DNA of 58,350 nucleotides, taken from NCBI GenBank assembly GCA_000716465.1, contig JNWL01000050.1, positions 1 to 58,350 of the forward strand, in the 5' to 3' direction. The first letter of the stretch is position 1. The number at the start of each line of letters is the position of its first letter. The notes under the pieces are model-generated. The model worked only from the letters and a program-made list of their open reading frames with translations. It did not search any database and was not told where the DNA came from. Both the position numbers and the translations under genes were made by a program. This document shows, in pieces, positions 7,854 through 16,345 of the stretch. The stretch comes from Streptomyces bikiniensis. GTDB lineage: Bacteria; Actinomycetota; Actinomycetes; Streptomycetales; Streptomycetaceae.

Positions 7854-9725
7854 ATGCCCACCCGCAGCCCCCGCTCGGTCGTCACCTTCCCCATCGTGCT
7901 GCGCGAGCTGACCGTGCTGCGCGCCGAGAACCTCACCCCCGGGATGCGCCGCCTCACCCTCGGCGGGCCCCAGCTCGACGCCTTCGTCAAGGACGGCCTG
8001 GAACTGCCCGCCCTGCGCACCGAGGGCTTCGACGACCACGTGAAGTTCTTCTTCGCCGACGAGACCGGCCGCCTCGTCCTGCCCCGGCAGCAGGTGAGCA
8101 GCCTCGACTGGTCCGACGGACGGCCCGTCGCCAAGGACTACACCCCGGTCAGCCACGACCCCGAGAAGGGCGAGATCGTCTTCGACTTCGTCCGCCACGA
8201 GGGCGGCGTCGCCTCCACCTGGGCCGAGAACGCCGCCCCGGGCGACAGCGCCTGGATCGCCGGACCGAAGATGTCCCACAGCCACCCCGAGGGCGCCGAC
8301 TGGATCCTCGTCGTCGGCGACGAGACCGCCCTGCCGGCCATCGGCCGCTGGCTCGCCGAGATGCCCGAGGGCACCAAGGCCCGCGTCTTCATCGAGGTGG
8401 GGGAGGACAGCCACCGCCAGGAGCTGCCCACCAAGGCCGACGCCGAGATCGTCTGGCTCTCCCGGAACGGCGCCCCGGCCGGCACCACCGACCTCCTGGA
8501 GCAGGCCGTCCGCGCCGCCGAGTGGCTGCCCGGCACCGTCTTCGCCTGGGTCGCCGGCGAGGCCGTCACCCTCAAGGGCATCCGCCGCCACCTGGCGACC
8601 GAGCGAGGGGTACCGCGCGAGCAGACGCACATCACGGGGTACTGGCGCCGCACCGCGCCCGCCGCCCCCGCCGTCCCCGCTCCGGCCGGGGCGCTGCCCG
8701 ACGCCCCCGTGGTGACGGAGGAGGACGAGGACGACGCGCACGAGCGACTCCACGAACTCACCGACCTGGCGCCCCCCTACGCCATCCGGACCGCCGTCAC
8801 CCTCGGCGTCTTCGACCTGGTCGACCGGGGCGTGCGGAGCGCCGCGGAGATCGCCCGGAGCGCCGGGGCCCACCCGGCCACCCTCAAGGCACTCCTGGAC
8901 TACCTGACGGGGATCGAACTGCTCGCCACCGACGGCGAGGGCAACTACAGCCTCACCCCGGTCAGCGAGGAGCTGGTCGAGGACGACCACTCGGCGGAGG
9001 AGTACCACCTGGAGGGTGCCGAGGCCGCGTTCGACGCCTCCCTCTCCGGTCTGCTGCACACCGTCCGCACCGGGAGGGCCGGCTACCGCACCCTCGCCGG
9101 GCGCACCCTGACCGAGGAGATGGCCCGGGAGTCCCGGATCGCCGACACCGCCCGCGCGGCCGTCGAGGACGAGGCCCGCTGGATCGCCCCCGGTGTGCTG
9201 CGCGCCCACGACTGGCCGTCCGTCACCGAGCTGACCGCCACCGGCCACGGCGTGGCGACCGTCGTCGAGACCCTGGTCAAGGAGTGCCCCGGGCTGCGCG
9301 CGCGGATCGTCGCGATGCCCTCGGTGCTCCGGGTGCTGCGCGAGGCGATCATCGACGAGGAGCTGCTGCCCCGGATCGACCTGGTCGCCGGCTCCGGCGC
9401 CGTACCGGCCGGCACCCGCACGCTGCTGATGTCGCGTCAGCTGGAGTGGCAGGACGACGAGGACGCGGTGCACACCCTCGCCGAGGCCGTCGCCTCGCTC
9501 GCGCCGGACGGCACCCTGCTCCTGGTCGAGCAGGTCGCGACCGGCGACCCCGAGGACGTGGAGGCGGTCCTGCACCACCTGCGCCTCAAGTGCGCCTTCG
9601 GCTCCGGGGTGCGCGACGCCGGGGAGATCGAGGCCCTCGCCGCGAGCGCGGGCCTGACCGTGCGCTCCCGCACCGACGTCGGCTGGGACCACCGTCTGTG
9701 GACCCTGGAGCGCGCCGCCTCCTGA
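7854..9725 (+). CDS. Siderophore-interacting protein fused to a degenerate methyltransferase-like domain
   Basis: A 623-residue two-part protein. Residues about 10-270 are a SIP-type FAD-dependent ferric-siderophore reductase: MRRLTLGGPQLD, then DYTPVSHDPEKGEIVFDFV (the flavin-binding RxYTxR region, here KDYTPV), and a C-lobe with LVVGDETALPAIGRWLAEMP and FAWVAGEA. Residues about 305-623 resemble plant/TcmO-type O-methyltransferases: a winged dimerisation part (APPYAIRTAVTLGVFDLV) and a Rossmann part. The SAM motif DxGGGxG is replaced by ELTATGHG, and the usual HDW catalytic segment reads LEWQDDED, so methyl transfer is doubtful. The start has AAGGAG upstream. Iron release from imported siderophore is the likely job; the role of the tail is unknown. 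Confidence 0.82.
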   Translation: MPTRSPRSVVTFPIVLRELTVLRAENLTPGMRRLTLGGPQLDAFVKDGLELPALRTEGFDDHVKFFFADETGRLVLPRQQVSSLDWSDGRPVAKDYTPVSHDPEKGEIVFDFVRHEGGVASTWAENAAPGDSAWIAGPKMSHSHPEGADWILVVGDETALPAIGRWLAEMPEGTKARVFIEVGEDSHRQELPTKADAEIVWLSRNGAPAGTTDLLEQAVRAAEWLPGTVFAWVAGEAVTLKGIRRHLATERGVPREQTHITGYWRRTAPAAPAVPAPAGALPDAPVVTEEDEDDAHERLHELTDLAPPYAIRTAVTLGVFDLVDRGVRSAAEIARSAGAHPATLKALLDYLTGIELLATDGEGNYSLTPVSEELVEDDHSAEEYHLEGAEAAFDASLSGLLHTVRTGRAGYRTLAGRTLTEEMARESRIADTARAAVEDEARWIAPGVLRAHDWPSVTELTATGHGVATVVETLVKECPGLRARIVAMPSVLRVLREAIIDEELLPRIDLVAGSGAVPAGTRTLLMSRQLEWQDDEDAVHTLAEAVASLAPDGTLLLVEQVATGDPEDVEAVLHHLRLKCAFGSGVRDAGEIEALAASAGLTVRSRTDVGWDHRLWTLERAAS

Positions 9726-9852
9726 CGAAGTGGTTCTGCATGTCGTGGACGAGCAGGGCGGCGCGCTCCGGGGCGATGCGCCAGGGGGCGCTGGAGCGGG
9801 GGAGGGCCGACCGGTCGGGCAGGGCGTAGGAATCGATGGCCGGCAGTCCCAT
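9724..9852 (-). pseudogene. 5' remnant of a DHB-pathway isochorismatase
   Basis: An ATG with a good GGGAGG ribosome site starts 43 codons beginning MGLPAIDSYALPDRSALP and reaching WRIAPERAALLVHDMQNHFV, which closely follows the N-terminus of EntB/DhbB isochorismatases, including the active-site region HDMQN. Similarity stops at base 9724, exactly where it meets the stop codon of the oppositely oriented SIP fusion gene; the frame then runs into that gene's antisense. About 80% of the enzyme and any carrier domain are gone. It is best read as debris of a catechol biosynthesis gene truncated when the SIP-methyltransferase gene was joined here. Confidence 0.8.
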
Positions 9853-9903
9853 GGCTGTGTCCTCCCTGCCGCGACGGCCGGGGGCCGGGCGCGCGAAATC
9901 CAG

Positions 9904-9922
9904 TTACCTTGGCCTGACCTGA
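9904..9922 (-). promoter_or_regulatory. Degenerate iron box before the isochorismatase stub
   Basis: Read leftward, TCAGGTCAGGCCAAGGTAA matches 14/19 of the iron-box consensus. It lies 51 bases before the stub's ATG, the spacing expected for its old promoter. Decay of the box agrees with decay of the gene. Confidence 0.5.
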
Positions 9923-10038
9923 CCAACCGTCTTTCGGGACGGGTGAAAAGGGCTCACCTTTCTTCCTACCCTCGCCTGTTACCCGTCGGTACGCGATGAT
10001 GGCGCCCAACCGACCACACACGGGGACTTGGGGCAGCG

Positions 10039-11448
10039 GTGACGACTTTCGAGGAACGGACCACGGTGCACGCCTTCCGGGACGACGCCCTGGGGGAGCA
10101 CGACGCGACAGGCCTCGCGGCGGCCATCCGGCGGGGCGAGGTGGGCGCCGCCGAGGCGGCCCGGGACGCGGCCGAGCGGGTACGGGCCGTGGAGGAGCGG
10201 CTCCACGCGGTCCAGGCGCACGCCGAACGCCCGGAGCCCGGACCGGTAACCGGCCTCCTCGCCGGGGTCCCGGCCTTCGTCAAGGACAACACCGACTACC
10301 GGGGGCTGCCCACCGGCCACGGCAGTGCCGCCTTCACCCCCCGGCCCGCCCGCCGCCACGCGGCCTTCACCCGCCAGTTCCTCAGCAGCGGCGTCACCGT
10401 CCTCGGCAAGACCAGGCTCCCGGAGTTCGGCTTCAGCCCCTCCACGGAGTACGAGGACGCCGAACCCGTCCGCAATCCCTGGAACACCGCGCACTCGGCG
10501 GGCGGCTCCTCGGGCGGCAGCGCGGCGCTCGTAGCCGCCGGAGCGGTGCCGATCGCGCACGCCAACGACGGCGGCGGCTCCATCCGGATCCCGGCCGCCT
10601 GCTGCGGACTGGTCGGGCTCAAACCGAGCCGGGGCCGGGTCGTGCCCAGCGCCCAGGGCCGCCAACTCCCGCTCGACATCGTCTCCGACGGGATCGTCAG
10701 CCGCTCCGTACGGGACTCCGCCGCCTTCCTCGCCGCCGCCGAGCGGCACTGGCGCAACCCGAAGATGCCGCCCCTCGGCCTGGTGGAGGGCCCCTCGGAG
10801 CGCCGGCTGCGCGTCGGCTTCCTCCTCGACTCGCCGACCGGCGTCACCTCCGACGCCGCGACCCGGGCCGCCGTCACGGAGACCGCGGCCCGGCTCGAAC
10901 GGCTCGGCCACGCGGTGCAGCCGGTGGGGATCGCCGTCGACCCCCGCTTCACCGACGACTTCCTCACCTACTGGGGATTCCTCTCCTTCCTCCTCGGCAC
11001 CACGGGCCGCACCCTCGGCGCCGACTTCGACCGCCACCGCATGGACGGCCTCAGCCGGGGCCTGCGCGCGACCTACCTGGAGAACTGGCGGAACACCCCC
11101 GGCGTCCTGCGGAGGCTGCGGCGCACCAAGGAGGCGTACGCGGCGGCCTTCCGCGGCCTCGACCTGATCCTCTCCCCGGTCCTCGCCCACCCCGCGCCCC
11201 GGCTCGGCCACCTCGCCCCGAGCGTGCCGTACCCGGCGCTGGTCGAACGGATCCTCGCGTACGTCGCGTTCACGCCGATCGACAACGTCGTGGGCACGCC
11301 CTCGCTCTCGCTGCCCGTGGGCGCGACGGAGGACGGACTGCCCGTCGGCGTCATGTTCGCGGGGCGCCCCGGCGCCGAACGGACCCTCCTGGAGCTCGCG
11401 TTCGAGCTGGAGGCGGACCGGCCCTTCCGGCGCGTCCAGGACCTCTGA
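10039..11448 (+). CDS. Amidase-signature family amidohydrolase
   Basis: A 469-residue amidase-signature enzyme. The Ser-cisSer-Lys triad is visible: Lys82 (PAFVKDN), the cis-Ser in GGSSGGS (157-158) and the nucleophile Ser181 in NDGGGSIRIPA. The family hydrolyses carboxamides, and length and motif order are normal. The GTG start follows GGGGCAG. No iron box is visible close by. It sits between two siderophore-uptake blocks, but the sequence does not show whether it acts on the siderophore (for example deformylation or amide hydrolysis) or is a bystander. It converges on the uracil-DNA glycosylase gene with only 21 bases between them. Confidence 0.88.
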   Translation: MTTFEERTTVHAFRDDALGEHDATGLAAAIRRGEVGAAEAARDAAERVRAVEERLHAVQAHAERPEPGPVTGLLAGVPAFVKDNTDYRGLPTGHGSAAFTPRPARRHAAFTRQFLSSGVTVLGKTRLPEFGFSPSTEYEDAEPVRNPWNTAHSAGGSSGGSAALVAAGAVPIAHANDGGGSIRIPAACCGLVGLKPSRGRVVPSAQGRQLPLDIVSDGIVSRSVRDSAAFLAAAERHWRNPKMPPLGLVEGPSERRLRVGFLLDSPTGVTSDAATRAAVTETAARLERLGHAVQPVGIAVDPRFTDDFLTYWGFLSFLLGTTGRTLGADFDRHRMDGLSRGLRATYLENWRNTPGVLRRLRRTKEAYAAAFRGLDLILSPVLAHPAPRLGHLAPSVPYPALVERILAYVAFTPIDNVVGTPSLSLPVGATEDGLPVGVMFAGRPGAERTLLELAFELEADRPFRRVQDL

Positions 11449-11450
11449 GC

Positions 11451-11469
11451 CCGGGCCCCCGGAGCCCGG
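11451..11469. terminator. Short hairpin between convergent genes
   Basis: A CCGGGC / GCCCGG stem with a 7-base loop fills the gap between the amidase stop and the glycosylase stop. It is a weak candidate bidirectional terminator. Confidence 0.4.
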
Positions 11470-12228
11470 TCACTCCGCCACGCGGAGGCCGGCCGCGCGG
11501 GCGGCCTCCGCGAGGACCTCGCGGAACATCTCCCGGGTGAGCCGGCCGGTGAACACGTTCCGCTGGCTCACGTGGTAGCTGCCGAACACCGCGAGCGGCG
11601 GGTCCCCGGGGGAGGCCGGTGCCAGGACCGTCCGCACGCCGTGCCCGAACTTCGGGCGCGGCCGGGGCGCCAGCCACCCGGCCTCCGCCAGGGCGGGCAG
11701 CGCCGCCTGCCAGCCGAAGCCGCCCAGGACCACGACGGACCGCAGCGTCGGGCGCAGCAACCGCGCCTCGCGGACCAGCCAGGGGCGGCAGGTGTCCCGC
11801 TCGCCGGGCGTGGGCCGGTTGTCGGGCGGGGCGCAGTGCACCGGCGCCGTGACCCTGACCCCGTACAGTTCGAGCCCGTCGTCGCGGCCCGTGACCGTCT
11901 CCCGCGAGGCCAGGCCGAGTTCGTGCAGCGTCGCGTACAGCAGGTCGCCGGCCCGGTCCCCGGTGAACATCCGGCCGGTCCGGTTCCCGCCGTGCGCGGC
12001 GGGCGCCAGGCCGCTGATCAGCAGGGCGGCGTCCGGCGGCCCGAACCCGGGCACCGGTCGTCCCCAGTACTCCTGGCCCCGGAACGCGGCGCGCCCGACG
12101 CGGGCGGTCTCCTCGCGCCACGCCACCAGGCGCGGACAGGCCCGGCAGCGCACGAGCCGCGCGTCCAGGCCGGCGGTGGTGCGGGCCCGGGCGGCGGCCC
12201 GTGCGGGGTGGTCCTCGGCAGTGCACAC
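11470..12228 (-). CDS. Uracil-DNA glycosylase, family 5 (UdgB-like)
   Basis: A 252-residue protein from the GTG at 12226-12228. CRACPRL provides two closely spaced Cys, and VHCAPPDNRPTPGERDTCRPWL provides two more, the [4Fe-4S] arrangement of family 4/5 glycosylases. The motif ISGLAPAAHGGNRTGRMFTGD is the uracil-pocket segment and FGSYHVSQRNVFTG the C-terminal catalytic motif. It removes uracil and related lesions from DNA. The open frame continues 43 codons upstream, but that part is basic and low complexity, so the later GTG is preferred; the start is uncertain. It is an Fe-S enzyme diverging from iron box 12358, which may or may not affect it. Confidence 0.88.
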   Translation of the reverse strand: MCTAEDHPARAAARARTTAGLDARLVRCRACPRLVAWREETARVGRAAFRGQEYWGRPVPGFGPPDAALLISGLAPAAHGGNRTGRMFTGDRAGDLLYATLHELGLASRETVTGRDDGLELYGVRVTAPVHCAPPDNRPTPGERDTCRPWLVREARLLRPTLRSVVVLGGFGWQAALPALAEAGWLAPRPRPKFGHGVRTVLAPASPGDPPLAVFGSYHVSQRNVFTGRLTREMFREVLAEAARAAGLRVAE

Positions 12229-12357
12229 GGTCGATCCGCTCCGTCCGGAAGGGGGAAGTCCTCTCCGGGACCCCCTACCCGCCCCGCGCTTCACGCTGCC
12301 GAATCGGCCGATTCTCGTCTTGCCCACGCGGGTGCGACCCCCCGTTTCGCCTAACAC

Positions 12358-12376
12358 TTAGGTTAGGCTAACCTAC
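12358..12376. promoter_or_regulatory. Iron box of uptake operon 2
   Basis: TTAGGTTAGGCTAACCTAC matches 18/19 of the consensus, the best site in the window. It ends 4 bases before the GTG of the ATPase gene, which leaves no room for a ribosome site. Confidence 0.95.
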
Positions 12377-12380
12377 GGCT

Positions 12381-13241
12381 GTGCGAGCTGGAGAAGAGAG
12401 ATCCGCGGACGGTCGTCCCCGCGGCCACGAACTGGCGGCCACGGGAATCACCGTGGCCTACGAGGGCGTCGACGTCGTCCACGACGCGTCGCTGACCCTG
12501 CGGCCCGGCGAGGTCACCGTCCTCGTCGGCCCGAACGGCAGCGGGAAGTCGACGCTCCTGCGGACGATCTCGCGGCTCCAGAGTCCCCGGACCGCCACCC
12601 TCGTCATCGACGGCGCCACCGACGGCCTCGCCCTGTCCCCCCGCGACTTCTCGCGCCACGTCGCCCTGCTCACCCAGGGACGTCCCACGCCCGGCGGCCT
12701 GACCGTGCGGGACGTGGTCGAGTTCGGCCGCTACCCCTACCGGGGCCGCTGGGGCAAGGCCGACCCGGACGGCCGCGCCGCCGTGGACCGCGCCCTCGCC
12801 CTGACGGGCGTCGCCGAGTTCGCGGACCGGGGCGCCGAGCACCTCTCCGGCGGACAGCTCCAGCGCGTCTGGCTCGCGAGCTGCCTCGCCCAGGAGACCG
12901 GCGTCCTCCTCCTCGACGAGCCCACCACCTACCTCGACCTGCGCTACCAGGTCGAACTCCTGGACCTCGTCCGCGATCTGGCGGACGACCACGGCATCGC
13001 CGTCGGGGCCGTCCTGCACGACCTCGACCAGGCGGCCGCCGTCGCCGACCGGGTCGTGCTCCTCCACGCGGGACGGGTCGTCGCCGACGGCTCCCCGCAG
13101 GACGTCCTGACCGCGGAACGGCTGACCGACACGTACGGCATCCGCATCGAAGTCGACACCGACCCCCTGACCGGCCGGCTGCGCACCCGCGCCATCGGCC
13201 GGCACCACACGCGAAGCGAAAGGCTCACGACCCCGTCATGA
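12381..13241 (+). CDS. Siderophore ABC transporter ATPase (system 2)
   Basis: A 286-residue FepC-type ATPase with Walker A GPNGSGKST, signature LSGGQLQR, Walker B LLLDEPTT and switch His in VLHDLDQA. It energises the fused permease at 14223. The GTG at 12381 begins only 4 bases after a near-perfect iron box, so either the message is leaderless or translation starts a little later; the conserved domain begins near residue 18 (ELAATGITVAYEG), which leaves room for either. Its stop overlaps the next ATG (ATGA). Confidence 0.93.
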   Translation: MRAGEERSADGRPRGHELAATGITVAYEGVDVVHDASLTLRPGEVTVLVGPNGSGKSTLLRTISRLQSPRTATLVIDGATDGLALSPRDFSRHVALLTQGRPTPGGLTVRDVVEFGRYPYRGRWGKADPDGRAAVDRALALTGVAEFADRGAEHLSGGQLQRVWLASCLAQETGVLLLDEPTTYLDLRYQVELLDLVRDLADDHGIAVGAVLHDLDQAAAVADRVVLLHAGRVVADGSPQDVLTAERLTDTYGIRIEVDTDPLTGRLRTRAIGRHHTRSERLTTPS

Positions 13242-14218
13242 GACGCCTCCTCCTCACCGCGGCCACCGCCACCGCCGCGGCCCTCGCCCTGACCGCCTGC
13301 GGCACCACCGAGCCCGCCGCCGACAAGAAGGCCGAGAAGACCGCCGAGAGCATCACCCTCACCGACTCCACCGGCACCAAGGTCGTCCTCGACGGGCCGG
13401 CCAAGAAGGTCGTCGGCACCGAGTGGAACGTCGTCGAGACCCTGATCTCCCTCGGCGTCGACCCCGCCGGCGTCGCCGACGTCAAGGGCTACAAGGCCTG
13501 GGACACCGCCGCCCCGCTCAAGAACGACGCCAAGGACATCGGCACCCGCGGCGAGCCGAGCGTGGAGACCGTCGCCGGTCTCGCGCCCGACCTCATCGTC
13601 GCCACCAACGACCTGAAGCCGGCCGTCGTGAAGCAGCTGCGCACGGTCGCGCCCGTCCTGGAGCTCAAGGCCGCCGACGGGGCCGACCCGATCGGGCAGA
13701 TGACCAAGAACCTCGACCTCATCGCGCAGGCCACCGGCACCACCGCCAAGGCCGACCAGCTCAAGAAGGACTTCGAGGCGAAGATCGAGGACGGGAAGAA
13801 GAAGCTCGCCGCCGCCGGTCTCGCCGGCGCGAAGTACGCCTTCGCCGACGGCTACCTCAACGCCAACCAGGTCTCCCTGCGGGCGTACACCGGCGGCTCG
13901 CTCATCGGCGCCGTCAACGAGAAGCTCGGCCTGAAGAACGCCTGGACCGTCCAGGGCGACCCGGCGTACGGCCTCGGCGCCACCGACGTCGAGGGCCTCA
14001 CCAAGATCGGCGACGTGCACTTCGCCTACATCGGCAACGACCAGGACCCCTCCAGCAACCCCTTCACCGGCGTCCTCACCAAGGACAAGGTCTGGACCTC
14101 CCTGCCGTTCGTCAAGAAGGGCAACGTCCACCGCCTGCCCGACGGCATCTGGATGTTCGGCGGACCCGCGTCGATGAACCGGTACGTCGACTCCGCCGTC
14201 ACGGAGCTGACGAAGTAA
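13238..14218 (+). CDS. Ferric-siderophore-binding lipoprotein (system 2)
   Basis: A 326-residue binding protein. The signal peptide ends in the lipobox LTAC (Cys about residue 21), followed by a Lys/Glu linker. The mature part has the FepB-type pattern KVVGTEWNVVETLISLGVDPAGVAD, then LAPDLIVATNDLKP, a long bridging helix and HFAYIGND. It overlaps the ATPase gene by 4 bases, and the permease starts 4 bases after its stop, giving an ATPase-binding-protein-permease order that differs from system 1. Confidence 0.92.
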   Translation: MRRLLLTAATATAAALALTACGTTEPAADKKAEKTAESITLTDSTGTKVVLDGPAKKVVGTEWNVVETLISLGVDPAGVADVKGYKAWDTAAPLKNDAKDIGTRGEPSVETVAGLAPDLIVATNDLKPAVVKQLRTVAPVLELKAADGADPIGQMTKNLDLIAQATGTTAKADQLKKDFEAKIEDGKKKLAAAGLAGAKYAFADGYLNANQVSLRAYTGGSLIGAVNEKLGLKNAWTVQGDPAYGLGATDVEGLTKIGDVHFAYIGNDQDPSSNPFTGVLTKDKVWTSLPFVKKGNVHRLPDGIWMFGGPASMNRYVDSAVTELTK

Positions 14219-14222
14219 CACC

Positions 14223-16289
14223 ATGGCCGTCACCGCAACCCCACCCTCCACCCGTCCGACGGCGGTCACGTCCCGGAGGGGCGCGGCCGCGGTGACGGCC
14301 GCACTGGTCCTCCTCGTCGCGGGCCTCGCCCTCGTCGACCTCACCCAGGGCACGGCCGACGTCGGCGCCGCCGAGATAGGGAAGGCGCTCACCGGCCGGG
14401 CCGACCCCGCCGACGCCTCCGTCATCGTCGCCTCCCGGCTGCCCAGGGCGGTCGCCGGACTGCTCGTCGGCGCCGTCCTCGGCATGGCCGGCTCCGCCCT
14501 CCAGGCCGTCAGCCGCAACGTCATCGCCTCGCCCGACACCCTCGCGGTCAACGCCGGCTCCTACCTGGCGCTCGGCCTCGCCGCCGTCACCGGCGTCTCG
14601 CTCCCGCTCTTCGCCACCTCCGGTGTCGCCTTCGCCGGCGGTCTGGCCGCGGCCGCCGTCGTCCTCGGCCTCTCCGGCCTCGGCGCCGGCACCGTCCGCC
14701 TCGTCCTCGCCGGAAGCGCCCTCACCCTCGGCCTCACCGCCGTCACCGAGGGCCTGCTCCTCCTCTACCCGAGGGAGACGGAGGGCCTCTACACGTGGAA
14801 CCAGGGCAGCATCGCGCAGAGCGGCTTCGACGGCGTCCTGCAGATGGCGCCCATCGCGCTCGTCGCCCTCGCCGGACTGCTCCTCCTCGCCCGCCGGGTC
14901 GACGCCCTGGCCCTCGGCGACGACGCGGCCCGCGGCCTCGGCGTCCCCGTCCGCTCCACCCGGGTCACGGCCGTCGTCCTCGCCGCGCTCCTCTCGGCGG
15001 CCGCGGTCACGCTCGCCGGGCCGATCGGCTTCGTCGGCCTGTGCGCCCCCGCGCTCGTCCGCGCCCTCGCGCTCCGGGCCCGGCGGCTCCACCGCTCCCG
15101 TACGGGCCTGCCGGTCGCGGGCCTCACCGGCGCCGCCCTCGTCCTCGGCTCGGACGTGCTGCTGCGCGCCCTCGTCCCCGCGGACCTCGCCGTCGCCGTG
15201 CCCACCGGCGTCGTCACCAGCCTCGTCGGCGGCGCCTTCCTGATCGCCCTGGCCACCAGGGTCAAGGACACCGCCGGAGCCCCGCCGGTCGACCGGCTGC
15301 GCATCAGGAGCCGTACCGTCTTCCTCGTCACCACCGGCGCGCTCGTCGCCGTGGTCGTGGGAGTGGTCGTCGCCGGCGTGCTGCTCGGCGACTCCAAGCT
15401 GCTCCTGGGCGATGTCGTGAACTGGGCCCAGGGCCGGGCCGGGCGGACCGTCTCCTTCGTGCTCGACACCCGGGTGCCCCGGGTCGTCGCGGCGCTCCTC
15501 GCGGGCGCGGCCCTCGCCCTGTCCGGCACGCTCGTCCAGGCCGTCACCCGCAACCCGCTCGCCGAGCCCGGCATCCTCGGCGTCTCCCACAGCGCCGCGC
15601 TCGGCGCCGTCCTCTTCGTCACCACGGTGCCGTCGGCCGGTTCCTGGGGCATCGCCGGCGCCGCGTTCGCGGGCGCCGCCCTCGGCTCCGTCCTGGTCTT
15701 CGGCCTCGCCGCGCGCGGCGGGTTCCAGCAGAACCGGCTCGTCCTGGTCGGCTTCGGCGTCGCCACCGCGGGCGCCGCCCTGATCAGCCTGCTCATCGTC
15801 CTCACCGACCCGTTCAACGCGACGAAGGCGCTCACCTGGCTCTCCGGCTCCACCTACGGACGGACCCTGCCCGACGCGCTGCCCCTCGCCGCGGTCCTGG
15901 TGGTGGGTCTGGTCGTGGCCTTCCTGCGGCGCGCGGAGCTCGACCTCGTCTCGCTCGACGAGGACACCCCCCGGCTCCTCGGGCTCGACCTCGGCCGCGG
16001 ACGCCTGGGCTTCCTCGCCCTGAGCGTCCTGCTCAGCGCCACCGCCGTGGCCGCCGCCGGCACGATCGGCTTCGTCGGACTCGTCGCCCCGCACGCCGCC
16101 CGCGCCCTGGTGGGCCGCCGGCACGCGCGCGTGGTGCCGGTGGCGGTGCTCCTCGGTGCGGCGCTCGTCTGCACCGCGGACCTGGTGGGCCGGACGGTGA
16201 TCGCACCGGCCCAGCTCGGCGCCGGCATGATGACCGCCGTCATCGGCACGCCGTACTTCCTGTACCTGCTCGTCCGCAGCCGCCGCTGA
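14223..16289 (+). CDS. Fused double FecCD permease (FhuB-like, system 2)
   Basis: A 688-residue permease that is two FecCD units in tandem, each about 330 residues, as in FhuB. Unit 1 has SRLPRAVAGLLVGAVLG and VSRNVIASPDTL, and ends GPIGFVGLCAPALVRAL. Unit 2 repeats the pattern with TRVPRVVAALLAGAALALSG, VTRNPLAEPGILGVS and GTIGFVGLVAPHAARALVG. About 20 membrane spans form the whole channel from one chain, so only one ATPase and one binding protein are needed. It is the last gene of operon 2, followed by a hairpin and a convergent MarR gene. Confidence 0.93.
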   Translation: MAVTATPPSTRPTAVTSRRGAAAVTAALVLLVAGLALVDLTQGTADVGAAEIGKALTGRADPADASVIVASRLPRAVAGLLVGAVLGMAGSALQAVSRNVIASPDTLAVNAGSYLALGLAAVTGVSLPLFATSGVAFAGGLAAAAVVLGLSGLGAGTVRLVLAGSALTLGLTAVTEGLLLLYPRETEGLYTWNQGSIAQSGFDGVLQMAPIALVALAGLLLLARRVDALALGDDAARGLGVPVRSTRVTAVVLAALLSAAAVTLAGPIGFVGLCAPALVRALALRARRLHRSRTGLPVAGLTGAALVLGSDVLLRALVPADLAVAVPTGVVTSLVGGAFLIALATRVKDTAGAPPVDRLRIRSRTVFLVTTGALVAVVVGVVVAGVLLGDSKLLLGDVVNWAQGRAGRTVSFVLDTRVPRVVAALLAGAALALSGTLVQAVTRNPLAEPGILGVSHSAALGAVLFVTTVPSAGSWGIAGAAFAGAALGSVLVFGLAARGGFQQNRLVLVGFGVATAGAALISLLIVLTDPFNATKALTWLSGSTYGRTLPDALPLAAVLVVGLVVAFLRRAELDLVSLDEDTPRLLGLDLGRGRLGFLALSVLLSATAVAAAGTIGFVGLVAPHAARALVGRRHARVVPVAVLLGAALVCTADLVGRTVIAPAQLGAGMMTAVIGTPYFLYLLVRSRR

Positions 16290-16307
16290 GGACCCCCGGG
16301 GGTACGG

Positions 16308-16345
16308 GACGGCCGCGCGGCCCCGGTCAGGGGCGCGCGGCCGTC
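16308..16345. terminator. Hairpin between permease and MarR gene
   Basis: 12-base arms GACGGCCGCGCG / CGCGCGGCCGTC flank a 14-base loop. The right arm overlaps the last codons of the convergent MarR gene. Probable bidirectional terminator. Confidence 0.6.
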
